Shown here: piece after piece, positions 1 to 6,602 of the stretch
Numbering within the stretch: position 1 is the first letter of the stretch
Layout: every line of letters starts with the position of its first letter
NCBI GenBank assembly: GCA_045121095.1
Contig: JBGVFN010000135.1
Location: forward strand, 1-14,621
Reading direction: 5' to 3'
DNA length: 14,621 bases
From: TWA4 sp045121095
GTDB taxonomy: Bacteria > Bacillota > Clostridia > Lachnospirales > Lachnospiraceae
Translations under genes and position numbers: made by a program
The notes under the pieces: model-generated
Told to the model about the DNA's origin: nothing
Databases searched by the model: none
The model's input: only the letters and a program-made list of their open reading frames with translations

Positions 1-31
1 CAAACACGCTCTAGAGCGTGTTTGAAAAAGG
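1..31. repeat. Palindromic dispersed repeat, copy A
   Basis: Bases 1-24 form a perfect 24-bp palindrome centred on CTAG, with arms CAAACACGCT and AGCGTGTTTG. Bases 11-31 (starting CTAGAGCGTGTTTG) recur exactly at 8558-8578, beyond the stop codon of the cation exporter gene. Both copies lie just downstream of minus-strand genes. The element may continue left of the window, so its true edge is not visible. Function unknown; a short mobile or transcript-end palindrome is plausible. Confidence 0.7.
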
Positions 32-51
32 GGCCGTTGATTTACGGTCCC
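25..51 (-). terminator. Probable intrinsic terminator of the Se/Mo accessory operon
   Basis: Read on the minus strand, GGGACCGT and ACGGCCCC form an 8-bp stem with one A-C mismatch and a 6-base loop, followed at once by TTTTT. It lies about 150 bases after the yqeB stop, with no other gene between. Read on the plus strand the stem is fully paired with one G-U but is not followed by T residues, so minus is the likely direction. It abuts the palindromic repeat at 1-31, so the repeat and the terminator may be one unit. Confidence 0.5.
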
Positions 52-128
52 TAAAAAATCACCCTTTTATAATACGGTCTGCTCAATCACTTAATGAATC
101 GGCAGGCTTTGAAGTAATTTACATATCG

Positions 129-147
129 AACCGGCACGGAGCCGGTT
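129..147. other. Strong GC-rich hairpin downstream of yqeB
   Basis: AACCGGC and GCCGGTT form a perfect 7-bp stem around a 5-base loop. There is no T-run on either side, so it is not a classic terminator. It may protect the 3' end of the operon mRNA. Nothing else recognisable was found between 52 and 165. Confidence 0.45.
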
Positions 148-166
148 GTCTGAATTAAAAATTCTC

Positions 167-188
167 TCAGCTTCTGCTGAACTATTAC
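167..188. repeat. TCAGC-N4-GCTGA dispersed repeat, copy A (decayed)
   Basis: TCAGC-TTCT-GCTGA followed by ACTATTAC matches the sequence at 9797-9818 (TCAGC-TCCT-GCTGA then ACTGTTAC). On the minus strand this copy sits 13 bases after the yqeB stop codon and is followed by GAGAATTTTT, so it could also be a weak terminator. The outer part of the stem seen in copy B is lost here. Confidence 0.45.
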
Positions 189-200
189 TTTTTTACCATT

Positions 201-1052
201 TTACATCGCACTCATCAATGCTTCTGCAACACCGCCGGCGATACATCTGGCTTTATCTGAAATGGTAAAACAATTTTTCCTCTCTGCTTCCCGTGGATCC
301 ACATCGGCAATTTTAAAGCCTCTCGTGACCGGATATCCATCCCGGATGAGTCCTCGTAAAACACCTTTGATTTTACTTTTTACTTCCACATAATCTACAT
401 CGCCCGAAGGATTCGTTGTACGTATTACAGCAATAGTTTCACCCGCTTCAACCAGATCACTGATCTTGCGGACTCCATAAAGTATCCCTGCAGTCTCTGC
501 ATGGTTTACGCGTTCCCTTCCATAGCCTCCTATAATACCAGGAATACCGCTGTTAGGTACCGCCTGCCCTTCATAGATCAGCCGTCCCAGGTCATGTCCC
601 CGTTTTGTTTCAATTACAATGTCCACATCCTCACCAGCTGTAAATCCGGGGCCAAGAGCCACTGTTACAGGAGCCATCGTTCTGGAAGTTCCCATATTCT
701 TTTTCGCAATAATGGCGTCCACCACCGCCCAGGGCTTCAGATGTGAAATCATCTTTCCCTCGGGGTCCACCAACAGTGGAATCTCGCCTGCTTCCAGAGC
801 ATTTTTCACAGCTTCCTCTGCCGTCTGCAGCGAAGAAACATCACCGCAAAAACGACAGGTAACTCCCTCAATGGTCATACTGCCTTCATATACCGCTTCG
901 GAAAAAGCCACATATCTTCTGATAGCAGAAGGATTTGGGATTTCCAATACAACCACTGGAAATCCCATCCGATGAAGCTTGTGTATCGTACCGGTGGCCA
1001 GATCACCACCGCCGCGCACAATGACCAGCTTTTCTTTCAAAAAATCTTTCAT
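201..1052 (-). CDS. yqeB: YqeB, selenium-dependent molybdenum hydroxylase accessory protein
   Basis: The 283-residue product matches the EF2563/YqeB family, which is found with selenium-dependent molybdenum hydroxylases and is thought to help mature their labile selenium-containing cofactor; the exact reaction is unknown. The N-terminus (residues 9-36) has a Rossmann-like start, VIVRGGGDLATG, followed by a helix and VVVLE. A CxxC pair is at 66 and 69, and the stretch 130-180 is rich in glycine and proline. No signal peptide or membrane segment is seen, so it should be cytoplasmic. The ATG overlaps the yedF stop by one base (TAATG) and has no good Shine-Dalgarno of its own, so translation is probably coupled to yedF. 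It is the last gene of its operon. Family assignment is by recognition of sequence and neighbourhood. Confidence 0.9.
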   Translation of the reverse strand: MKDFLKEKLVIVRGGGDLATGTIHKLHRMGFPVVVLEIPNPSAIRRYVAFSEAVYEGSMTIEGVTCRFCGDVSSLQTAEEAVKNALEAGEIPLLVDPEGKMISHLKPWAVVDAIIAKKNMGTSRTMAPVTVALGPGFTAGEDVDIVIETKRGHDLGRLIYEGQAVPNSGIPGIIGGYGRERVNHAETAGILYGVRKISDLVEAGETIAVIRTTNPSGDVDYVEVKSKIKGVLRGLIRDGYPVTRGFKIADVDPREAERKNCFTISDKARCIAGGVAEALMSAM

Positions 1053-1687
1053 TAGGGTTTTACAATCAAAGGAGCTTTTTCCATCTTTTCAACAATTACA
1101 TACATATTGGTGACACCACCCACTGCCAGTTTTTCCTTCAGATTATAGAAATCCAGACAGGTTCCGCAGGTCAGAATTTCCACGCCCTGTGCTTCCAGTT
1201 CCTTCAGATCCGCCAGTGAATCACTATCCTCACAAGTCAGATTTGCACCAGAGTTAAAGAAAAGCATGGTTTCCGGCAGATAATCCTGCTTCGTTAAAGC
1301 AAAAATAAATGCCTTCATCAGGGATTTACCCAGCGCCTCTGCACCATTACCCATTTCATTACTGCCAACAGCAACAACCAGACCCTTACGTCTTCCATCT
1401 AAAATACATGCAGGTTCTGCTTCTTCCGCAGCAGCAGCCACATTACCAGCACCCACCTGTGCTGCAGATACCTGAATCACAATATGAAATTCTGTATCAC
1501 TTACTTTCTCAGACTTTGCCTCCAACTGCTTGGAACCTGCAAAACGGGATACATTCTGTACCGCAATTTCATTATCTACCAATACAGTGATTGTACCAGC
1601 CTCTGTCATAGACTCCAGAGCTTTTTTTGTCTCAACAACCGGAAGCGGGCACGCAAGACCCAATGCATTTACTGTCTTTTCCATCAT
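1052..1687 (-). CDS. yedF: YedF, TusA-DsrE fusion selenium metabolism protein
   Basis: The 211-residue protein has two domains. Residues 4-72 are a TusA-like sulfurtransferase domain with the hallmark CPLP motif (Cys13). After an alanine-rich linker (about 78-92), residues 101-205 form a DsrE-like domain with Cys152 and a CGTC motif (Cys174, Cys177). This matches the YedF family, a marker of the use of selenium as a labile cofactor of molybdenum hydroxylases. By analogy with TusA, Cys13 may carry persulfide or selenide; that is inference. The start is the first of two consecutive ATG codons, with GAAAGGAAA about 8 bases upstream. The gene sits between the DUF3343 carrier and yqeB, overlapping the latter by one base. 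Its length fits the family. Confidence 0.9.
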   Translation of the reverse strand: MMEKTVNALGLACPLPVVETKKALESMTEAGTITVLVDNEIAVQNVSRFAGSKQLEAKSEKVSDTEFHIVIQVSAAQVGAGNVAAAAEEAEPACILDGRRKGLVVAVGSNEMGNGAEALGKSLMKAFIFALTKQDYLPETMLFFNSGANLTCEDSDSLADLKELEAQGVEILTCGTCLDFYNLKEKLAVGGVTNMYVIVEKMEKAPLIVKP

Positions 1688-1998
1688 TTTTGAATTTCCT
1701 TTCTTATATCTTATTTTATAGTTTACATTTGTTGTAAAATTGTTCGCTGTAGTACCAGAGCATTTTTCGGACTTGCTCTAAAATTATTTCCAAATTCACT
1801 CCTTCTGCTGCTTCTGTTGGGCCATGAGAGGTAATTTTTTCTCTGTGACCCAGTTTTCTCTGTAAAATCTCTCCTAATAAAGTAGACACAGCAAATTTTA
1901 CTCTCAAAAACCAAATTCTGGTTACACCATATTTGCAGAAACAGATTTTTTAGTAACTATTCAGCCAAGCATAATTTTTGTTCAAATTTTTTAATCCA
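1688..1998. other. 311-bp intergenic region between DUF3343 gene and yedF
   Basis: No credible gene is seen; short open frames here (up to 63 codons) lack a ribosome binding site and family likeness. The stretch holds a copy of the TGGGYCA hairpin repeat (1817-1853), the yedF ribosome binding site and, on the minus strand, a small dyad TTTACA-N5-TGTAAA followed by TATAAAAT near 1710-1740. The last could be a -10 element, but no well-spaced -35 box is present. No terminator was found, so read-through from DUF3343 to yedF is possible. Confidence 0.5.
1817..1853 (-). repeat. CTGGGYCA-N21-TGGCCCA hairpin repeat, copy A
   Basis: On the minus strand CTGGGTCA, a 21-base spacer and TGGCCCAA form a stem with one G-U pair. 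The same plan occurs at 14577-14613 with CTGGGCCA and TGGCCCAG and an identical spacer length. Likeness continues outside the stem: both copies have AAAACTGGG on the left and an A/G-rich run with AGCAG on the right. The spacer in both begins CAGA and is rich in A. Confidence 0.6.
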
Positions 1999-2235
1999 TC
2001 AGAACATAATTTCATAAAATCCTTCTGCTTCCAGCTCATACTGGTTCAGCACCTGTTCCAGTGCTTTCCGATCCTCCGGTTTCGCACTCCAGGCCAAACC
2101 GCATCCAGCTGTAATCTCGCTGGGAACCGGAATAATACGGCCCGGCGCACCAATCTCCTTGCAGCAGGCCTCCATCTTCATAGCCCTGGTAGTCGTTGCA
2201 AACGTAATTACCAGAGTCGGTACTTTTTTACGCAT
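1999..2235 (-). CDS. DUF3343 family putative Se/S carrier protein
   Basis: This 78-residue protein matches DUF3343 (also named Se/S carrier-like). It shows the family layout: an N-terminal strand, a TTT..A..ME helix start, the double cysteine Cys24-Cys25, and the signature PSEITAGCGLAW with Cys45. The cysteines are candidates for binding selenium or sulfur; this is a family-level idea and not proven. It is probably cytoplasmic. The start has a purine-rich ribosome site (GAAAGGAAAGGA) about 9 bases upstream. It lies between the molybdopterin-binding protein and yedF, the usual partners of this family. It is separated from the first by 432 bp of repeat DNA and from the second by 311 bp, whereas such genes are often packed closely. 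Confidence 0.85.
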   Translation of the reverse strand: MRKKVPTLVITFATTTRAMKMEACCKEIGAPGRIIPVPSEITAGCGLAWSAKPEDRKALEQVLNQYELEAEGFYEIMF

Positions 2236-2284
2236 AAAAAGTGGTCCTTTCCTTTCTTTGTAATCTTATTTTTTCTAATTGGTT

Positions 2285-2343
2285 GGTAATGGATGGCTCC
2301 ATGAGCTGCTGATGAAAGTCAGGTAATGGATGGCTCCATGAGC
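2285..2343 (+). repeat. 22-bp direct repeat, two units
   Basis: The unit starting GGTAATGGATGGCTCC occurs exactly at 2285-2306 and 2322-2343, a period of 37 bases. Each unit contains the small dyads ATGG-CT-CCAT and GCTC-CAT-GAGC. The second unit runs directly into the decayed structured element. It may mark repeated insertion or slippage at this site. Confidence 0.75.
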
Positions 2344-2351
2344 AGATACCT

Positions 2352-2461
2352 TATCCGGGGACAAGCTCCCGCCAGCCACAAACGCAGCGGATACTAAACT
2401 CTTGCCTTTGCTATGCAAAGCCAAGAAACCAAACCAGCGTCTCTCCCACTGCAATTCAGTC
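2352..2461 (+). repeat. Decayed third copy of the structured element
   Basis: On the plus strand GGGGAC, a GCTCCCGC block and then AAACGCAGCGGATACTAAAC follow the order seen in the good copy on the opposite strand, where bases 2563-2584 match 2380-2401 in inverted form at 21 of 22 positions. An inner hairpin is kept: CTTG-C-CTTTGC-TAT-GCAAAG-C-CAAG (about 2400-2425). The right-hand closing arms are poor, so this looks like a truncated or eroded copy. Together with the element at 2489-2627 it forms a head-to-head inverted pair. Confidence 0.55.
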
Positions 2462-2488
2462 CACATTCGCGCAGAAACAACCAGCGGA

Positions 2489-2627
2489 AGTACCAGTATA
2501 CCCTGAAAGGGACCCTTGGCAAACGCCGGCACTTAACGATCAGACTTCTGCAAGAAGGCTGAGAGTTTAGTGTCCGCTGCGTTTTGCCACGGAGCGAGAG
2601 CGAGTCCCAGAAGGGTATACTGGTACT
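2489..2627 (-). repeat. Structured 139-bp element, copy 1
   Basis: The outer arms AGTACCAGTATACCCT and AGGGTATACTGGTACT are a perfect 16-bp inverted repeat. Inside, in minus-strand order, come GGGAC pairing with GTCCC, the block CGCTCTCGCTC, a stem of TGGCAAAACGC with GCGTTTGCCA, an AG bulge, CGG pairing with CCG, and an apical hairpin CAG-CTTCT-AGAAG-CTG. The same plan with different paired bases is found at 9936-10077. It begins 41 bases after the stop of the molybdopterin-binding gene, in the sense direction, so it is probably transcribed. It could be a non-coding RNA, an mRNA processing element or a small non-autonomous mobile element. Confidence 0.8.
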
Positions 2628-2667
2628 GAAGCGTCCGTCCTTCTCACCCCCCGGCTCGAATTGCCCC

Positions 2668-3687
2668 TTAAGCCCCAAAGCCACAGTTAGGATATACGCA
2701 AACTTTACAGTTCTGGCACTGTCCTCCATGAGCCAGATGTGTAAAATCTTTGCGGGTGAGTTTTTCTCCTGCAAGAATACGGGGTACTGTCAGGTCATAT
2801 ACCGTACGTTTTGCATACATTACACAGCCAGGGAGTCCTACTACGGGAATTCCTTTTACATAGGAAAGCATGAACATGGCACCGGGCAGTACGGGTGCAC
2901 CGTAGGTGATGATTTCGCCGCCGCAGGCACGGATGGCTGCGGGAGTCATGTCATCGGGGTCTACGGACATGCCACCGGTTACTTCTACCAGATCTACGCC
3001 CTGATCGATGAAGTCCAGGATTGCTTTTGTGATGGCTTCCTGATCATCACCGGGGAATACCTGTCCTACAATTTCACAGCCCAGTTCTTTTGCTTTTGCT
3101 TCCAAAACGGGACCAAATTTATCCGTGATACGACCGGTCTGTACTTCTGAACCGGTGGTTACCATACCAATTTTGGCAGATTTCATGGGAATAACCTGAA
3201 CAATGGGTCCCATTTCTGCACAAACTTTTTCAAATGCTTCCAGTTTCTCTTCTTTGACCACCAGCGGAATTACACGGGTGCTGGCTACCATACTTCCTTC
3301 TTCTACAACTTTATTACCATGAATTGTCGCAAAACAGATTTCCGGATCTTCCGTTACCGCATATAATGCTTCCACATTGATTTTTAAAACACCTTTATAA
3401 TCTGCGTAAAGACTGATTTTGCCTTCTTTTACCTGGCTCCGACGCAGACCCTGACCACAGGCTGCTTTTACCATACGTGCTGCAGCATCATTTTCATGCA
3501 CATAACCGTCTTCCAGATTGTAAACAAAAATATGGGCTTTTCCCAGATCCAGAAGTTTTTCAACATCTTCTTCCCGAATAATATGTCCTTTGCGGAATGC
3601 TGCATCTTTTACAACACCCGGAACAATTTCTGTGATGTCGTGACATAAAACCATTCCCACTGCGTCCTGTACTCTTACCTTATCCAT
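2668..3687 (-). CDS. Molybdopterin-binding protein (MoeA/MogA-like) of Se-Mo hydroxylase cluster
   Basis: The 339-residue protein has a central-to-C-terminal MoCF-biosynthesis-type fold (about residues 172-308). Markers are VTTGSEV (176-182), TGGMSVDPDD (237-246), like the TGG-S motif of MoeA/MogA, and GLPGCVMY (284-291), in place of the usual GLPGNP. The first 165 residues form a separate region typical of this clostridial subgroup. The C-terminus ends in a cysteine cluster, Cys324-Cys327-Cys330-Cys335, which could bind zinc or an iron-sulfur centre. It probably handles molybdopterin or its cytidine form for a selenium-dependent hydroxylase; this is inferred from family and neighbours. GAAGGGG lies about 10 bases upstream of the ATG. 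It is the first gene of the cluster and has its own promoter (3772-3800). Confidence 0.85.
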   Translation of the reverse strand: MDKVRVQDAVGMVLCHDITEIVPGVVKDAAFRKGHIIREEDVEKLLDLGKAHIFVYNLEDGYVHENDAAARMVKAACGQGLRRSQVKEGKISLYADYKGVLKINVEALYAVTEDPEICFATIHGNKVVEEGSMVASTRVIPLVVKEEKLEAFEKVCAEMGPIVQVIPMKSAKIGMVTTGSEVQTGRITDKFGPVLEAKAKELGCEIVGQVFPGDDQEAITKAILDFIDQGVDLVEVTGGMSVDPDDMTPAAIRACGGEIITYGAPVLPGAMFMLSYVKGIPVVGLPGCVMYAKRTVYDLTVPRILAGEKLTRKDFTHLAHGGQCQNCKVCVYPNCGFGA

Positions 3688-3771
3688 GTTATAATACCCC
3701 TTCTTCTTTTAATACTTTTCTCCCATCTGTTTCACTTTAAAAAGACGTTCAAAGTTGTATATTCTTTTTAC

Positions 3772-3800
3772 ATTTTACCAAAATGAACAGAGTATAGCAA
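3772..3800 (-). promoter_or_regulatory. SigA-type promoter of the Se/Mo accessory cluster
   Basis: On the minus strand TTGCTA (3795-3800) and TAAAAT (3772-3777) are separated by exactly 17 bases. The predicted start of transcription leaves a leader of about 78 bases before the ATG at 3687. It lies downstream of the preceding terminator, as expected for an independent unit. Confidence 0.65.
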
Positions 3801-3979
3801 GTTTTTTGTTGTTCAATTAGTACAATTAGCCAATTTACTAATTTTTATTGTGGTATGCAAAATATTTTTTATTCATTTTTTCTCCGCTCACTGTTTCCCG
3901 GAAATTTTGCAAATAATTTTCTGCCCCATACCGCCTCTGATATTTTTAAAGTATCTAAATTGTCTCTTGCCTACAACAA

Positions 3980-4023
3980 GAAAAAAGGCCGGAATCCCCA
4001 GCCCTGTTCTGTGAATTCCGACC
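3980..4023 (-). terminator. Intrinsic terminator after the PTS permease gene
   Basis: On the minus strand GGTCGGAAT (4015-4023) pairs with ATTCCGGCC (3987-3995), with one G-U, around a 19-base loop, and is followed by TTTTTTCTTG. It lies about 140 bases beyond the permease stop. It also separates that unit from the molybdopterin-binding gene. Confidence 0.85.
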
Positions 4024-4073
4024 CTGTACATTTCAGTACATAAAATGTCTGATTATATGATACTTTTTTAATG

Positions 4074-4139
4074 AACTGATTGATCAAGTACTCCTAAACT
4101 AGCTAATTTATTTCATCTGTCTGACTCTCTCAATCAGTT
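4074..4139. other. Long-loop 10-bp inverted repeat downstream of the permease gene
   Basis: AACTGATTGA (4074-4083) and TCAATCAGTT (4130-4139) are perfect inverted arms around 46 bases. It begins about 25 bases after the permease stop in the direction of transcription. With no T-run on the minus strand it does not look like a terminator. It may be a 3' UTR structure. Confidence 0.4.
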
Positions 4140-4164
4140 AATTTTCTTCTTACCAGTTAAAAGC

Positions 4165-6294
4165 TTATTTAATGCTTAACAGTTTATCGCCTGTTTTGAT
4201 ATTGCCAGCTGCTGCAATCATGGCAACGTCAGAGTAATCTTCTGTGTTAGATACGATTACAGGTGTTACTGTACGGTAACCAGCTGCTTTGATGCCTTCC
4301 AGGTCTACTACAGACAGAAGATCACCTGTTTTTACTTTGTCGCCAGCCTGTACTTTTACGTCGAAGCATTTGCCGTCTAACTGAACTGTGTCAATACCTA
4401 CGTGGATCAGCAGTTCTACGCCGTCTTCTGTTACCAGACCGATGGCATGTTTGGTATCGAATACCATGCTGATTTCGCCGTTGCAAGGTGCTTTTACTTC
4501 GCCGGATGTGGGTTCGATTGCTGCACCTGCGCCCAGCATACCTTCAGAGAATACGCCGTCTGCTACATCGCTCAGAGGCATTACTTTACCTGTTAAAGGA
4601 GCTGCTACGATTTTTTCAGCGCCTGCTGCTTTCTTTTCTGCAGGAGCTGCTTTGGCTGGTTCTTCAGCACCGCCAGTGATGTCTGCCATAGTAACAGGAG
4701 CATGTTTTGCCAGGAAGTCTTCCAGGTTTGCTTTTACGATGTTTACGCTGGGTCCGTAGATAACCTGAATACCGTTACCTTTCTTTACAACGCCAGCTGC
4801 ACCGCTGCTCTTTAACAGACCTTCATTTACTTTGCCGCCGTCAACTACGGTTACACGCAGTCTGGTTGCACAGCAGTCGATATCAGTGATATTGTCACGT
4901 CCGCCAAGACCTACTTCGATCATTGCAGAAACGGGATCTTCTACAGAACCTGCAGCACCTGCTTCGCCTGCTTTTCTTGCATTTACATCAGCTCTGGTGT
5001 ACAGTTTTACTTCTTCTTCATCATCGCGGCCAGGTGTCTTCAGATCCATCTTGGTGATCAGGAAGCTGAACAGGAAGTAGTATACGATGAAGTATACGAT
5101 ACCTACAGGCAGCATCATTACCCAGTTGGTCTTTTCACCACCCTGCATAACACCGAACAGAACAAAGTCGATGATACCGCCGGAGAATGTCATACCAACG
5201 CCTACTTTGAAGACATGCATCAGCATGTAAGCCAGACCACCGAATACACAGTGGATACCATATAACATAGGAGCAACGAACAGGAAAGTAAATTCGATAG
5301 GTTCTGTAATACCAGTCAGCATGGAAGTCAGAGCTGCAGAAATCAGCAGACCGCCAACCTGTTCTCTCTTTTCAGGTTTTGCACATTTGTACATAGCCAG
5401 AGCTGCACCGGGCAGACCAAAGATCATCATAGGGAATTTACCAGTCATGAAACGTGTTGCTTCAATGCTGAATTTTGTGGTGGTAGGATCAGCCAGCTGT
5501 GCAAAGAAAATGTTCTGTGCACCTTCGATCAGCTGACCGCCAACTTCCAGAGAGCCACCTACACCTGTCTGCCAGAAAGGCAGATAGAATACGTGATGCA
5601 GACCGAAAGGAATCAGCAGACGTTCCATGAAACCATATAACCAGGTTCCTGCATAGCCTGTGCTGCGAACCAGATCACCTACTGCATAAATACCAGACTG
5701 GATAGTAGGCCAAACGAAGAACATCAGAATACCAACAAACAGATATACAATAGAGCTGATGATCGGTACAAAACGGGTACCACCGAAGAAGGACAGTACC
5801 TGAGGCAGCTGAATCTTGTAGAAACGATTGTGCAGAGCAGCAACACCTAAACCAACGATGATACCGCCGAATACACCCATCTGCAGAGAGGTAATACCAC
5901 AAACGCTTGTAGTAGAACCATTCAGCATGGCTTCTGCACCGCCATTAATATTAATCATAGCGCCGATTGCAGAATGCATGATAAAGAATGCGATTGCTGC
6001 AGATAATGCTGCAACTTCTTTTTCTTTCTGTGCCATACCAATTGCACAGCCCATGGCAAAGATAATAGGCAGGTTGCCGAATACGATATTACCTGCATCA
6101 CTTAATACGGTTAAGAATCCGTAAATAACAGTACCAGGGCCCATAATACCCATCAGATTGTAAGCTTCCAGCATGGTGGTGTTGGTAAATGAACCACCAA
6201 TACCCAGGAACAGACCTGCTACGGGAAGAATGGCAATAGGCAGCATGAAAGATCTGCCCACGCGCTGTAACACGCCAAAAATCTTGTCTTTCAT
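4165..6294 (-). CDS. ptsG: PTS glucose-family permease, EIICBA
   Basis: This 709-residue membrane permease takes up a sugar and phosphorylates it using phosphate from HPr. Residues 1-415 are the EIIC channel with about ten hydrophobic segments and the family motif GITEPIEF (328-335). Residues about 453-530 are EIIB with DIDCCATRLR; Cys475 is the expected phosphocysteine. An Ala/Pro/Lys-rich linker (541-562) leads to EIIA (about 575-700) with His616 and the phosphohistidine His631 in LLIHVGIDTV. All catalytic residues are present. Substrate cannot be fixed from sequence alone: glucose is likely, with N-acetylglucosamine or maltose possible. The start is placed at MKDKIF because AAAAGGAG lies 6 bases upstream; a longer in-frame extension of 51 residues has no ribosome site and covers leader hairpins. 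A RAT-terminator switch upstream and the adjacent antiterminator gene indicate induction by the PTS substrate. Confidence 0.93.
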   Translation of the reverse strand: MKDKIFGVLQRVGRSFMLPIAILPVAGLFLGIGGSFTNTTMLEAYNLMGIMGPGTVIYGFLTVLSDAGNIVFGNLPIIFAMGCAIGMAQKEKEVAALSAAIAFFIMHSAIGAMININGGAEAMLNGSTTSVCGITSLQMGVFGGIIVGLGVAALHNRFYKIQLPQVLSFFGGTRFVPIISSIVYLFVGILMFFVWPTIQSGIYAVGDLVRSTGYAGTWLYGFMERLLIPFGLHHVFYLPFWQTGVGGSLEVGGQLIEGAQNIFFAQLADPTTTKFSIEATRFMTGKFPMMIFGLPGAALAMYKCAKPEKREQVGGLLISAALTSMLTGITEPIEFTFLFVAPMLYGIHCVFGGLAYMLMHVFKVGVGMTFSGGIIDFVLFGVMQGGEKTNWVMMLPVGIVYFIVYYFLFSFLITKMDLKTPGRDDEEEVKLYTRADVNARKAGEAGAAGSVEDPVSAMIEVGLGGRDNITDIDCCATRLRVTVVDGGKVNEGLLKSSGAAGVVKKGNGIQVIYGPSVNIVKANLEDFLAKHAPVTMADITGGAEEPAKAAPAEKKAAGAEKIVAAPLTGKVMPLSDVADGVFSEGMLGAGAAIEPTSGEVKAPCNGEISMVFDTKHAIGLVTEDGVELLIHVGIDTVQLDGKCFDVKVQAGDKVKTGDLLSVVDLEGIKAAGYRTVTPVIVSNTEDYSDVAMIAAAGNIKTGDKLLSIK

Positions 6295-6464
6295 AAGAAC
6301 TCCTTTTCCGGCTGCATTTATGGCAGCCAATTTTTCCTGGTGAATCCCCCTTAGAAAAGTTTCACCTGTAAATTTATCCCGACTGGAATTTCCAGCCTCT
6401 GTAAACAGAATTTCCCGGCTGGCAAGGACATGGTAAAACAATACCATTAGCTTGCTCAGAAAAC

Positions 6465-6482
6465 TTATTTTTTATGTTTCAT
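6465..6482 (-). CDS. Possible five-codon leader peptide (MKHKK)
   Basis: ATG, four codons (Lys-His-Lys-Lys) and TAA follow a perfect GGAGG placed 7 bases upstream. It lies after the terminator hairpin and about 170 bases before the permease start. Such a strong ribosome site with so short a frame may be a translated leader peptide, a ribosome standby site that protects the mRNA, or a relic. Chance is also possible. Confidence 0.25.
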   Translation of the reverse strand: MKHKK

Positions 6483-6498
6483 ACGCTTTCCTCCATGC

Positions 6499-6572
6499 AA
6501 AAAAGGCGAGACCGGAGTACAGAACGAATTAGGCAAAAAGAGCCTGTATTCCCTCTGTACTCAGGTCTCGCC
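6499..6572 (-). terminator. Regulated intrinsic terminator in the PTS leader
   Basis: On the minus strand GGCGAGACC-TG-AGTACAGA pairs with TCTGTACT-CC-GGTCTCGCC (6554-6572 with 6505-6523), followed by TTTTTT. The stem is about 17 bp with a two-base mismatch. Its 5' arm shares 11 bases with the RAT at 6562-6592, so a bound antiterminator would block its folding. Confidence 0.92.
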
Positions 6573-6592
6573 TGCCCTGCCAGTCACGATCC
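6562..6592 (-). promoter_or_regulatory. RAT (BglG-family RNA antiterminator site) of the PTS gene
   Basis: The minus strand reads GGATCGTGACTGG then CAGGGCAGGCGAGACCTG, closely matching the LicT/SacY-type RAT consensus (GGATTGTTACTG, variable loop, GCAGGCAAAACC). Its 3' part overlaps the terminator stem. It differs from the second RAT (7698-7726) at a few loop and stem positions, yet keeps the same bulge plan, so one protein could bind both. Confidence 0.9.
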
Positions 6593-6602
6593 TGTCACAT
6601 AC

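Larger units (their letters stand above)
2236..2667. other. 432-bp repeat-filled intergenic region
   Basis: There is no credible gene here. Open frames of 85 and 126 codons on the minus strand are composed of the repeats below and lack ribosome sites. The stretch contains a 22-bp direct repeat pair (2285-2343), a decayed structured element on the plus strand (about 2352-2461) and a well-kept copy on the minus strand (2489-2627). No promoter with both boxes was found upstream of the DUF3343 gene; TTACCA and TAAGAT at a 15-base spacing are too weak to call. Confidence 0.6.
3688..4164. other. 477-bp intergenic region, no gene seen
   Basis: This AT-rich stretch holds the promoter of the molybdopterin-binding gene (3772-3800), the terminator of the PTS permease gene (3980-4023) and a long-loop inverted repeat (4074-4139). 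The 62-codon plus-strand frame beginning at 3855 has low-complexity AT-driven composition and no ribosome binding site, so it is not called. Confidence 0.6.

Noticed and set aside
1..200. Possible CRISPR or attachment site from clustered palindromes
   Set aside because: The hairpins differ from each other, there are no regular spacers, and no cas or integrase gene is present in the window.
1716..1914. Two overlapping minus-strand frames of 63 codons between the DUF3343 gene and yedF
   Set aside because: Both translate the hairpin repeat at 1817-1853 in different frames, and neither has a ribosome site.
2489..2627. Structured element as an insertion sequence end or group II intron
   Set aside because: No transposase or reverse transcriptase frame is associated, and the 139-bp unit lacks recognisable intron domains; a non-autonomous element cannot be ruled out.
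2394..2774. Minus-strand open frame of 126 codons, and another of 85 codons at 2275-2532
   Set aside because: They run through the repeat elements and into the molybdopterin-binding gene in another frame, have no ribosome site and show no family likeness; a repeat-derived artefact is more likely.
2584..3150. Plus-strand frame of 188 codons
   Set aside because: It is antisense to the well-supported molybdopterin-binding gene and rich in Cys, Tyr and Phe, as expected for a shadow frame.
6295..6447. N-terminal extension of the PTS permease by 51 residues
   Set aside because: No ribosome site at the upstream ATG, and the stretch contains leader hairpins; AAAAGGAG before MKDKIF fits the family start.
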